DNA of 64,000 bases, taken from positions 868,001-932,000 of the forward strand of contig JAKZHN010000007.1 in assembly GCA_037179335.1 (NCBI GenBank), in the 5' to 3' direction. The notes under the pieces were generated by a model. The model was not told the origin of the DNA. It made no database searches and saw only the letters and a list, made by a program, of their open reading frames with translations. Positions 37,001 to 46,345 of this stretch are shown one piece after another (the first letter of the stretch is position 1; each line of letters opens with the position of its first letter). The position numbers and the translations under genes were made by a program. The DNA is from Cyclaneusma minus (lineage: Eukaryota > Ascomycota > Leotiomycetes > Marthamycetales > Marthamycetaceae).

Positions 37001-37083
37001 TTAAAACTCTAAAATTTAAATCCTGCTTATTAGAATAATAAACTTTTATACAAATATGCATTCGAATTTATAATTTATTAAAA
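34071..37083. other. AT-rich block with reversed strand skew
   Basis: Unlike the rest of the block, the plus strand here has A over T and C over G (in 36061-36120 I count A 28, T 14, C 14, G 4). A less mutated patch at about 34540-34830 is C-rich (CTCCCACTCCC, GCTTCGGCACGCTTCGGC). No gene was recognised. The skew fits G-to-A change on the plus strand, or an element inserted in the opposite direction. Confidence 0.5.
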
Positions 37084-37242
37084 TTATAATATAACCAAAA
37101 TAATAATAAATATACGGAAAGCATGGATATTAAAAATTAATTCTATAAATAGCTTCAAATATATATAGCCTTAAAAGCTTGCTAGCTTACGTAACCACTC
37201 CAGCAGCTTTAGGCAAAAAGCTTAAAAATCACTATTTTTTAA
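37084..37242 (+). repeat. 159-bp direct repeat, copy 2
   Basis: Same-strand partner of 32966-33124 with the same length and ends (TATAATATAACC ... TCACTATTTTTTAA). Confidence 0.65.
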
Positions 37243-37826
37243 GAAAAAGCCTATTTTTATTGCTTTAAACTTTTATAACGATTTTAATATTATTGGTATA
37301 TTTGAATTATTTATTAGCTCTAAAATAATTATTTATTAAAAAAAAACAAAGCTGGAAAAATTTTTATATTATAATTGTAAAACACAAATATTAATATATA
37401 TTTTAAATAAAGCAGCGCAAATAAAATTTCAAGCTTATAATTTACCAGCTATATAATAAAACTAAAAATAATTATATTAAAGCCAAAACTAATAATTGGG
37501 ACGAGGATTATAATAAAGCTGCTTAACCTTTAAAGGAATTCGATTTTGCCATTTTTGCAATCCTAATTGCCTTTGCTTTTATTTTAGCGGTTGCTATTAT
37601 TTTCCCTAAAGGCCGTAATTATCCTAAAAAAATCCTAATATTTCCTTAAAAATACCGTAAAAGTTTACTAGATATAATGGCTAATTAGCTAAAAATACCA
37701 AGGAATTGTTTAATAGCGATAATAACAATATTATAATATATAATATTTTTAACAATAATTTTAAAGCTTTTATTTATAAGTATAAAGATTTTATAATTAA
37801 GAAACAAATGGTTTTTGCTATTACAT

Positions 37827-39608
37827 TTTACGGCAAAATGCTAAAATAACCTTGTTGTTATAATTTTATAGCTAAAATGACCCCGAAGTTTAGGTTGAGT
37901 TTCCATTATTTATTTAAGCTATATATAAATGGGTTTTAATTATTTTTTTCTAATATTCGAGTAGAATTAGTATTTGTCTAATAGAATCCAGAAAAGTAAT
38001 AAAATATTTTTGAAAACTGGATATTTTATAATTATCTTAATATAAGACCTTGATTTTCGGGGTTAGAGCCTGATTTTAAAAGGTGATTTTAATAATATTT
38101 TAATAGCGCCATTAATTCTGAAATTAATTAAAATTTGTTCTTGATTTTAATAAATTAATGGCGGGGCTTTTTAAATTATATTTTTTAGGATTTTTATAAC
38201 CGCTTTTTAAGCGAGAAAATTAATTATAAAAAAGCTGTTATTGAAAATTTGAATTTCAAAACTATAATTTAATTCAATTATAGCGCTACTATTTTTAAAA
38301 ATAATTGAATTTTAATTTTTGGAAATTGATTTTCTTAATTAATTTAGCCATTATAATTGCTCAAATAATTTATTTTATTGCGTTATGGATTATTATATAA
38401 TAGCAGGTTAAATAATATTGAAAAGCCAATATTGCTTAATATTATATATTTTAATCAGTTATAATGCAATAAAATTAATTATTTAAGCAATTAAAATACC
38501 TAAACTAATTGAAATAATTAATTATTAAAAATCAGAATTTGATTATTTTTAAAGATAATGGAATTCCAATAAAATTAAATTTGCGCTGCTTAGAAAACGC
38601 TATTTGAAAAGCGTTAAAAAGCGCTGAAAAGTATCCAAGGCTTGCAATTAAATAGCAATTCACAATGCAATAAAATTAATTATTTAAGCAATTATAATAC
38701 TTTAATTAATTGATAAAATTAATTTATAAAAGTTAAAATTCAATTATTTTAAAAGTGGTGGAATTCAAATAATATAATATTTTTATAGCCAGGAGGTTAG
38801 CGCTAGAGCGCTGAAGTTTTCATTTTATATTTTTAAAATTCCACTATTTTTAAAAATAATTAAATTCTGATTTTTGGAAATCGATTTTTTTAATTAATTA
38901 AACTATTATAATGGCTTAAATAATTAATTTTATTACATTGTGAATTGCTATTTAATTGCAAGCCTTAAATACTGAAAGCGCTTTTAGCGCTTTTTAATAT
39001 CCTTAATTCTTTATACCTATATAGTTTTTATATTAATTATTTTAATATTTCTTATTGCTAATTTAAATCCAGCGAAAAATAATCCGAAATCAGAATTAAA
39101 TTATTTTTAAAACCAGTAGAGATATAATTGATTTAAGTAATTTAAGGGTTGTTTTAGCAATATAATGAATAATAATATATAATGGAATTTAATAATACAT
39201 TTGTTTTTAGTTTTTAATGCTATAATTTTATTAGAATTCAATACTATTTAATCATTGTTTTAGATTATTAAACATTAATTAATTTTACTAGTATTTTTTA
39301 TATAAAGTTTTATAGAAAAATAGCGTTGAAGGCCTTTTTTTAATTGCTGAAAACAATGATTTTTGGTGGTTTGGGGTTTTGGAATTAGGCAATAATCCCA
39401 AAGTTTTAGAAATTAATAATAATTTAAGCTACTAATAAAAGTATAAATTTTTTTTACGTTTTTATTAAACTCTAATTAAAACATAATAAATTAAAAATAA
39501 AGCAATTTAAAAGCTTAATTTCTCGCATTTTAATTATAAATCGAAATTTCGGGGTTATTTTAGCTACAAAATTATAATAACAGGGTTAGTTTAGCATTTT
39601 GCTGTAAA
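37827..39608. mobile_element. 1.78 kb element with 65-bp terminal inverted repeats
   Basis: The 65 bases at 37827-37891 (TTTACGGCAAAATGCTAAAA onward) match the reverse complement of 39544-39608 with about 7 differences, 6 of them transitions. That is the structure of a DNA transposon or large MITE. No transposase could be read. Target duplications were not resolved, so the exact ends may shift by a few bases. The interior holds a set of ~130-bp inverted units at 38281-38990. Confidence 0.7.
38281..38990. repeat. Four ~130-bp units in alternating orientation
   Basis: Units at about 38281-38400, 38455-38580, 38610-38775 and 38815-38990 share AATAAAATTAATTATTTAAGC and a TCAGAATTTAATTATTTTTA-type word or their reverse complements. 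Order is forward, reverse, reverse, forward, so two palindromes sit side by side. A fragment of a fifth unit lies near 39080-39125. Confidence 0.6.
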
Positions 39609-40813
39609 TTTTATAAACAAAATTAAATTATTATTATTGGTAAGCTATTTAAATTATTTAATATTATTAAAATTAAAGATTTGCTTATTGCCGGTGTTTT
39701 CGAATTTATTTAAAAAGAAAATATTGGAAATAATTACAGGATTTTTAATTTTTGCATAATTTATAAAATTAAAAATAGAGCTATTAAGAATTTTTATAAA
39801 AAATCCTATTTTATTAGTTAAGGATATAGCGATAATAATAAGGCTATTATTTTTATTTAGTTTTTAATTATTTAGCGGGCTAGCTAATGCTTTTTTGCTG
39901 CTTTTGCTTTAGTTTTACAATTTTATAGTATTTTTATAAATTTGCGCAATATTATAAAAATTTATATTTAAGCCCACTTTTAATTTAATTGCATTATTTA
40001 TACTAATTTACCAAAAAAATAAAAGGCCGTTATTTTTTTAAAATTATAATGCATATTATTTAATTGCTTTATAGTATTATTAAGGCTGGATTTTATTAAT
40101 TTGCGATTTATTAAAAGCATTATATAAAAAAGCTGTTTATAAAAACGTTAATTTACTATTTTTATTTGCTAATTATTAATTATTTCAATTATTTTATTTT
40201 AATTGGTATATAAACGGACAATATTTTTTTTGAATAAAAAATGGTCCAAATTAAAGTAAATTAAATTTCGAAATATTATTTTTAAGGCCAAGCCTAAATT
40301 TAAATTTAAAAAAAGCAAGCCTTTTATATTTAATGGTTCTATTCTTTTATTAAAAAGATTAATCTAAAAAGCTTAAATGAATTAATATTAATTTTTTGCT
40401 TTTAAAAATAATTTATATAGCTTAATATGCTTATAATAATTATATAATTATAATATACCAATTATAATAGTTTTATATTTTTTTCGTTACTGCCTAATAT
40501 TAGGAATTTATAAAGGACAAATCTATTATTTTAAATAAAATTATTATATAAATAAAGGAGAATTTGGACCAAAATATTATTTATTAATTTGTTATTTTTT
40601 TTTATAATTAAGCTATTTATTTTTATAAACGGATTTTTTGCTAATAATAAGGATTTTATTTTTTAATTTGGCTATATTATTGTTTTAGCTAATAAAAATT
40701 AAAACAATGGTGTTTTTATATTTTAAAACGCCAATATTATTTATTAAAGCTTTACCAAAAGCAAAACAATAACTAAAAATATACTGGTAAATGAGATTTT
40801 AACTATGATTTAA
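39609..40813. other. AT-rich block upstream of the copia fossil
   Basis: Probably holds the reverse transcriptase part of the same copia element, by position, but C-to-T and G-to-A change plus stops hide its motifs from reading by eye. Confidence 0.35.
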
Positions 40814-41130
40814 GGCATTAATATGGTTATTTTTATTGGCACCACCCTAAACCTTATTGCTATAAAGCTTTTAATTTTTCGTATTCCGACGGTTGTTTAT
40901 ATAAACTCCTTTCTTTTTACAAGTATTTCATTAAGCTAGGCATTATTATGAAAACGAGATTACTAATTAATTTACTTTATTTTTATAAAAGCTATAAAAG
41001 ACGAGAGCTTTACAAAATTAAATGGATTAATAGCAAGGATAATTTTGCGGATGCGTTTACAAAGGCGTTTTTAAATAGGGCTTTTACCGACTTTATTGCT
41101 AATTGCTTTAAAGTTTGAATAAATGGATAG
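40814..41130 (+). pseudogene. Ty1/copia RNase H end, RIP-degraded
   Basis: Translated plus-strand pieces follow the copia RNase H order: IGTTLNLIAIKLL, then IPTVVYINSF (family: VVxTDSF), YKYFIKLGIIMKTRLL (family: VKLGTTxEKRL), KSYKRRELYKIKWIN, KDNFADAFTKAF (family: DNPADAFTKA) and a terminal INGW. One single-base frameshift near 40905 and an in-frame stop near the end break it. The Pro-to-Phe and Asp-to-Asn changes are what C-to-T and G-to-A mutation predicts. The reading frame sets the polarity of this component as plus. Confidence 0.85.
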
Positions 41131-41512
41131 GTAAATCATAATAAGGAGAAGGAAAGCTTTTAAATAGAAAATAAAATACAAGATGGATTTCCTATATTGT
41201 TTTTTTATTTTTTTATTTTTTATATTATTTTATTTATTATTAAAAGGAGGAAGGCTTTAATATCCAGGAAATTGTTATATTTTAGTAGTGTTATTAATTG
41301 GATAAAAATTGGCCTAAATCTAGCTATATTTAGCTATAACGAATTTAGCTAAATTTAGGTTATATTTAAATTATTGGTTTAAATTATAATTTATAACCAA
41401 TTATAGGGAGCTTAATTTTTCCGTTTTTATTATTTTGTTTTACGCATTTTATTTTATATTATTATAATGCTTTATATATAGCCAGTTATTTCAATAGTTA
41501 AAGAGTTGCCAG
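41131..41512 (+). other. Copia 3' region with candidate polypurine tract
   Basis: A purine run, AAAAGGAGGAAGG, lies near 41242-41254. About 18 bp later comes TGTTATATTTTAGTAG, a typical LTR start, and a TATATATA-like box (41473-41480) sits further on. So a second LTR, belonging to the copia, may occupy about 41272-41519 and abut the outer 220-bp LTR. No matching 5' copy was found by eye. The alternative is that this is just 3' untranslated sequence of the outer element. Confidence 0.4.
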
Positions 41513-41732
41513 TGTTGCATTTATGGTAATGGTGGTGGCCCGTGCGTTATAGTGGAGCGCTTTATTTTTTGGCTTATTACCACCGCTTTGCCTCAGGCTA
41601 CGGCGCTAGCCAGCCAGCTATAGTTTCCAGCTGCAGCTGGCTGACCCTTCGAATTTAATTATTTATTAATACATTCTTTACTACCCCTACGCTCTACGTT
41701 GCAACGTGACCGTCAAACCAGTTGACCCAACA
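41513..41732 (+). repeat. Right LTR, 220 bp
   Basis: Partner of 21855-22074, starting TGTTGCATTTATGG and ending GTTGACCCAACA. It carries T/A at all 17 variable sites in its first 80 bases, and C/G at nearly all variable sites in its last 70, which border the FtsJ-like gene. Confidence 0.9.
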
Positions 41733-41737
41733 GATAC
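41733..41737. other. Target site duplication, right copy
   Basis: GATAC directly after the right LTR, identical to 21850-21854. Confidence 0.85.
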
Positions 41738-41775
41738 ACCGACTATCGCCCCTTGCCAGAAATCTTTCATGCCGC

Positions 41776-42965
41776 TTATGCCGCTTCTGCCTCCACGCTA
41801 TCCACAATTTTGTCCCACCGTTTCTCCAGAGCTTCTGCCTGAATGAGCCAAATGGTCTCCCCCAGTTCCACGAGCTTCTCCCCGAATTCCTCGAGCACAT
41901 TGTTGGAAACTTCGGCTTCCTGAGCCTTGTTCTCCTCCGTCGACCCGGAGTCAACACCATTTCCACCAAACGTCAGTGACCTCCAAACATTCTTCCACCC
42001 TTCCACAGCTTTTCTTGCTGCCTCGCTTTGTGGCTTGACATTCTTGGCCACCAAATAGAAATTCGACAATCCAGCTCGCCAACCTCTTGACTTGAACACC
42101 TGGATGTTAGCGAACTTGCTGACTGTAAACATGAGCGACACCGTGGTCCAGGAAGACATCTCGCCAAGCATGAACACCAGTGTTCCGCCCTCTTGAATTC
42201 TTTGCAATGCTAGTATCAGCTGCGATACGTGCACCCTTTCCCTCTTATTCGCATCATCCTTGCGCCACCCTTCTCTAGATTCTGATGGGTTGAACGGCCC
42301 ATCAAATTCGTCTTTGACGCTATGGAAAATGAGTGTCGCGAGGTGGAATCCATCTTCACCGTTGAGGACTTTTTCCATCGTCCAATTTGCATCAGCATAG
42401 GGTTTTCCCATCTTTTCCAGCTCGCTCTTCGATAGTCCGAAATCACCCGCCAGCATCGTAACATCTTTGAAGAACGTCTTCCACCTGGCCGAATCGGGAA
42501 TAGCAATGTATCCCTTGAAACTCTTGGGGACGATGGCATAAACGCAAGCGTTCTTGTTGAGATTGAAAGCCTTTCCTGAGCAAATACCCGTGAGATAGCA
42601 GAGATCGAGGATCTTCATGCTCGCATTCCTGTTGTCCTGAGGCACCTGGAACACGTGGGTCCAGACTTGTAAATCTTGCGCGAGATCCATATACTTCTGG
42701 CCGAGCAGCTCGCCGGTCTCCTTCATAGATACTATCTCCTTTTCATAGCTAGCCTTACCCAGGCTATCTCTGTTGATCTGTTCAATTCAGCATTTCCGTG
42801 AGAAGCATTGGGATGGTAGTTGGAGAACTTTACCGATTCAAGGACTCTACTCAGCCGGCCGAAATTCTTACTGTGTCTTGTAAGGAATTCGACGATGATC
42901 GAATTCTGTCCTTTATCTGGGTCTTGTTGAAGGGACGCCATTACAGCAAGTCGGGCTAGCAACAC
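41776..42965 (-). CDS. FtsJ-like methyltransferase paralog with degenerate motif I
   Basis: Two exons on the minus strand: 42965-42834 and 42777-41776. The 56-bp intron (42833-42778) has GTAAAG, a GCTGA branch-like site and ACAG; splicing joins VLES to INRDSLGKASYEKE and gives 377 residues. An internal ATG at 42941 (MASLQQDP) is an alternative start. It aligns with the left paralog through DVTMLAGDFGLSKSEL, RIQEGGTLVFMLGEMSSWTT, FTVSKFANIQVFKS, FYLVAKNV and the C-terminal VLEEFGEKLVELGE. The motif I position reads LDLCYLTGICSG in place of LDICMAPGAYLS, and the acidic ADG motif is replaced by IFHSVKDE, so methyl transfer is doubtful. The stop codon is 38 bp from the retroelement target site. 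Confidence 0.7.
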
Positions 42966-43921
42966 GAAGGCTGTAATCGTCTTTTCTTAATGTGCAAGGC
43001 CGTATATATAGTTCTTGCGGGAGCTTGTTTGAAGGGACTAGGATTACAGCAATCATCATACCGGGGCTGACCATTCCATGTGCCACAATGTCACTTGTGG
43101 AACACAAACTATTCACTTTTGCTCTGTCTACATAAAGTCACGCCTGTTTGTCTCTCAGGTTTTATTTGCCTGTGACTAATCGTGTATTCGAGTAATGAGC
43201 TGCCACTTGGTTGATGCTGCCAAATAGAATCACGATACCATGTTTTCATAGGAAGCGGCAGTATGAATAGAAAAGACAAGCAACTATTATGGAGCAAGAT
43301 TAACCCAGACATTCGTGAATCCAGGAGGGAAGTTTGGTAATTAAGAAGGAGATATCTGATATAGGCACAGGCATTTTATAGTCTTCGGAAAACCTAGTTC
43401 ATTGAATATTAAATATTGGGAATTTCAAGAGAGATCATATTCAGCTTATTTCAAGCTTGGATCTTTGGGGGCTTTTTATTCAAATGAGGGCTTACTGATA
43501 GATGAAACTCCCTGGATTCGAAGTTCGAACCAATCTACCTTCCCACGACAACCGACAACCATTTTCAGAAGCCGCTTCTCCGCCGCTTAAAACTACCCAC
43601 TTGTCGCGGTACCAAAAAGTGATATCGAATGGTCCCCAGCCTCTCGCCTCCTCTCGCCTCCTCTCGCCTCCTCTCGGCTAACGCTTCGGTAGCTGCTTGG
43701 CGTTCCGCGCCCTGGTTTATAGTCTCTGCTGGCCCTTCCGATCCTCGTCCCTTTCTTTCTACAACAACAACAACAACAAGTCAACAACACCTCCACTTCG
43801 CCAGCTCGACACATCACCTCAAATACTTGCGCGACGAGCGAGAGCAGCCTCTTCCACGTGTCGCGCACATCATCTCCATAGCCGACATCTTTCAAAGGTT
43901 TCTGACTACATACGAGTCATC
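42966..43921. other. Intergenic stretch between divergent genes
   Basis: This is a head-to-head promoter region between the FtsJ-like gene (minus) and the gene at 43922 (plus). It contains a 10-bp tandem repeat at 43641-43677 and a short CAA repeat near 43762-43778. No gene seen. Confidence 0.45.
43641..43677. repeat. 10-bp tandem repeat CTCTCGCCTC
   Basis: Three perfect units and a partial fourth, in the C/T-rich leader region of the gene at 43922. Confidence 0.75.
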
Positions 43922-44902
43922 ATGGTTGTGACTTCCACACCATTCCCGAGTCATGACGACCATCAAAGCGTCATGATCCGCAAGCCAGACCCTTGTTTCC
44001 TCATGAGACCGCCACCCGACGTCCGCAGCAAGATCTATGGTTACGTCTTTCGATCTCATACGGGTCTCATGGTCGCAAACCACAAGGAAACGCAGAAGCA
44101 TGGCGGCCTGGTCCTGAACCCCTACTACATGGCCACGGGCAAGGTGGACTCGAAGGACAACATTACTCTGGATCTGCTGCGCACCAACAAGAAGATCTAC
44201 GGCGAGGCAAAGAACTTCTTGTTCTTGGAGAATGTGCTAGCTCTGCCCGTCCAAGACTACCTGAACCCGAACCCGTGCGAAATCATCAAGAACCGAGTTC
44301 CTCGCTCACTACTCAGGCAACACCAGGCATTGCTTCCCAAGGTCCGAAAAATGTGGCTCCCATTGGTTATGATGCATTATGACAGTGTTGCTTCCATCGA
44401 CAATCTCATGCGGATGAATACGGATAGTCATGGCAAAGTCGAGGAAGTTACTTGTCAGCTGAGCTGCTCGGGCCTCGATTTCGTGGAATACTTCAGGGTT
44501 GGTTTCAAGGGAGCTTGCTGGCCAGGGGTCGATGAATGGGTTCTTGACGATTGGGTGGCGCTCCGAGCCAAGTGGGAGAAATATTGGACGCAGATCAAGT
44601 GGAAGGTCGCCGTCGACACAGGCTACACATTCGCCTATGCTGGATGGAGGAACGACCAGCCGGAGCAGGATGACACTCTTGGTGCCGCTCTCTACCTCAT
44701 GGAACGGGTTCACGAGATCTTCGGAGGCCAGCTCATGGTGGACGGGAACGTGATGTGGGAATATGGTGTTTTCAAGAACCCATCTTCCATATCTATGACA
44801 GTCGAGGGGTGCAAGGCCATGAGTCTCGAGGCCGAGAATATCAACCGGTCGACTCAGATGGTTTGTTACCGAGACCCCTTTGGAGACTTCTCACTCTGGT
44901 AG
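43922..44902 (+). CDS. F-box-like LPxEIRxxIY domain protein, copy 1
   Basis: 326 residues from the ATG at 43922 (context ATCATGG). The frame is open further upstream, but that part resembles leader. Near residue 26 comes CFLMRPPPDVRSKIYGYVF, followed by a strand-rich segment and LDLLRTNKKIYGEAKNFLFL, the hallmark pair (PPE[IV]RxxIY and TNKxIYxEA) of a large fungal group of F-box/2EXR-like proteins of unknown function. The C-terminal part has conserved Trp-rich stretches (WEKYWTQIKWKVAVDTG, LMVDGNVMWEYGVFKNP) shared with the gene at 46346. No signal or membrane segment. If truly F-box-like it may recruit substrates for ubiquitination; this is not shown by the sequence. Confidence 0.75.
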   Translation: MVVTSTPFPSHDDHQSVMIRKPDPCFLMRPPPDVRSKIYGYVFRSHTGLMVANHKETQKHGGLVLNPYYMATGKVDSKDNITLDLLRTNKKIYGEAKNFLFLENVLALPVQDYLNPNPCEIIKNRVPRSLLRQHQALLPKVRKMWLPLVMMHYDSVASIDNLMRMNTDSHGKVEEVTCQLSCSGLDFVEYFRVGFKGACWPGVDEWVLDDWVALRAKWEKYWTQIKWKVAVDTGYTFAYAGWRNDQPEQDDTLGAALYLMERVHEIFGGQLMVDGNVMWEYGVFKNPSSISMTVEGCKAMSLEAENINRSTQMVCYRDPFGDFSLW

Positions 44903-44917
44903 AATTGCGGGGCATCA

Positions 44918-45190
44918 TGTAGCTCCAGCAAAGGACTTTAGCCCTTCAGCGCAAGCTCCAGGTTAGCAGCTTCAATTCCAGCTTTATTTCCAGCTCCATT
45001 TCCAGCTTTGCGCGCTGTAGCGCATGCCAGAAATCACATGCGCTGTTTGTTTACATCATGCTAATCATGTCATGCCAGGCTGCCTCCTCCGGACCTCAAT
45101 ACACATGCACTGGAGCTGGAGCTGGAGCTTGGAGCTTGGATCTTGAAGCTGGATCTTGGAGCTGGATCTTGAGGGCTGGAGCTGGGCTGA
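44918..45190. repeat. Inverted field of CCAGCT and AGCTGG words
   Basis: The left part (about 44918-45012) repeats CCAGCTTTATTTCCAGCTCC-type words; the right part (45110-45190) repeats CTGGAGCTGGAGCTTGGAGC and variants. The two halves are complementary and enclose ~100 bp, so a strong stem could form. It may be a MITE-like or foldback remnant. Confidence 0.55.
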
Positions 45191-45467
45191 GAATAGCTTA
45201 GATTCAATCGAAATCAATTCAAAATCAATTCAAAATCAATTCAAATGCGTAAAAGTCGACTCAAATGGCTTGAAAACTGGTCCAAATGACATGGAATTGT
45301 TTTTACTCATTTTGCGGGATTCTGCCACGCTCTAAGCTTAATCGGGCTTAGTTTTTCTGCGATTTCAAAATCCCAGTTTAGATTTAGCGGTTCCCATTTT
45401 ATATAAGTGTATAGAGGAGAAAAAAGGCTTTAATTTGATCTATTCAGATTTATTCTAGCATGTCGCC

Positions 45468-45510
45468 AAATGGCGCGTTGGCGCTAAATGGCGCGTTGGC
45501 GCTAAATGGC
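45468..45510. repeat. 18-bp tandem repeat AAATGGCGCGTTGGCGCT
   Basis: Two full units and a partial third. About 240 bp upstream, AAATCAATTCAA is repeated three times in tandem (about 45210-45245). Both sit in A/T-leaning DNA that may be transposon-derived. Confidence 0.7.
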
Positions 45511-45863
45511 TACTGTATTCGGACTTTTCTCCCCTTACTGTAGTGGATTTATGGTATGAAATAGAACCAGAGGACTGTGTTTTCGAACGCAATAGGAGTA
45601 GAATATGACCACAAGTTCGAAAGAAGAAAACAGTCGCGGGATTAGGAATGTGCTGAATCCGGTCAGTTGTCAATTGCTGGCAGGATTGAGTTCTTCTATT
45701 TTCAATCATTGGCTAGAGCTAATGTTAGTAACGAACACCGATACTGCTGATGACTTTAGTTTTCTGATTCGTTTTTCCCCCTGACCTTGCCGTGTTGTTG
45801 TTTATTCTGACACCTGCTCCTTCAGTTCTGGCGTCAACGGTGAGTAATCTAAGCCCTAAGATG

Positions 45864-46064
45864 TGTGACGGCCCCAGGCCGCAACAGCCACGTGACCCCG
45901 GCCCGTGACCGGTCCGGCGCCAGCGACTAGCGCTAGCGTCTCCGCTTGGAGCTTCCTTAAGAAGCTCCTCGCCCTGGACCTCTTCTCTCTTTAGTTCAAT
46001 ACACAATACACACCCTTGACCTGTGCCTTGCTGCCTCACGTGATCCTCGGCCCGCGCCATGACA
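45864..46064 (+). mobile_element. Probable solo LTR, about 200 bp
   Basis: Starts TGTGACGGCCCCAGG and ends CGCGCCATGACA; GATGT occurs at 45860-45864 and again at 46066-46070. Inside are CACGTGAC near the start and a CAATACACAATACACACCC tract, as in LTRs of fungal Gypsy elements with CT-rich downstream parts. No internal region or second LTR is present, so a solo LTR is the simplest reading. The ends may shift by one base depending on how the duplication is assigned. It is not RIP-degraded. Confidence 0.55.
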
Positions 46065-46345
46065 CGATGTCTTTCTTTCGAGGGATTTCGTTAAGGTTCT
46101 CGCCAGTCACGAGCGCTTAGATTTACGTGACTCAAAATTTGCAGGCTGCGTCTCTGCCAGCTGCAGCTACGCACCTGTACCTTCCATGCGCCCTGGACAA
46201 GGTTATCTTCACACATTGTCCGCAGTCCTTCTCGCGCACTCCCTCCACCTCTATCCTCACGACCTCGACGAGCCTTCTTACCCATCCGACCTCACATATT
46301 CCCCCAAGCCAACATCCCCGCGAAACCATCCGCAAGAGCATCATC

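Larger units (their letters stand above)
21855..41732 (+). mobile_element. AT-rich composite LTR retroelement with nested insertions
   Basis: The element spans 19,878 bp between two 220-bp direct repeats that start TG and end in TA/CA and are flanked by identical GATAC duplications. The inside is extremely A/T-rich, in contrast to the GC-balanced flanks, and open frames are saturated with stops. A fossil Ty1/copia RNase H end at 40814-41130 gives plus-strand polarity for at least one component. The length is well over that of a single fungal LTR retrotransposon (usually 5-8 kb), and several internal repeat pairs indicate nested insertions. Composition and transition-only differences between the LTRs fit RIP. 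No intact open frame remains, so it should be inactive. Confidence 0.85.
44903..46345. other. Repeat-rich intergenic stretch between the two paralogs
   Basis: No gene seen in 1.4 kb. It contains the CCAGCT/AGCTGG inverted field (44918-45190), short tandem repeats near 45215 and 45468, a probable solo LTR (45864-46064) and the leader of the gene at 46346. Confidence 0.5.

Noticed and set aside
21855..41732. AT block as a centromere or mitochondrial insertion
   Set aside because: Paired LTRs with a target duplication and a copia RNase H fossil explain it as transposons; no mitochondrial gene motif was seen.
46127..46345. Upstream in-frame ATG as start of the gene at 46346
   Set aside because: The extra 73 codons read as C/T-rich leader; the ATG at 46346 has the better context and matches the layout of its paralog.
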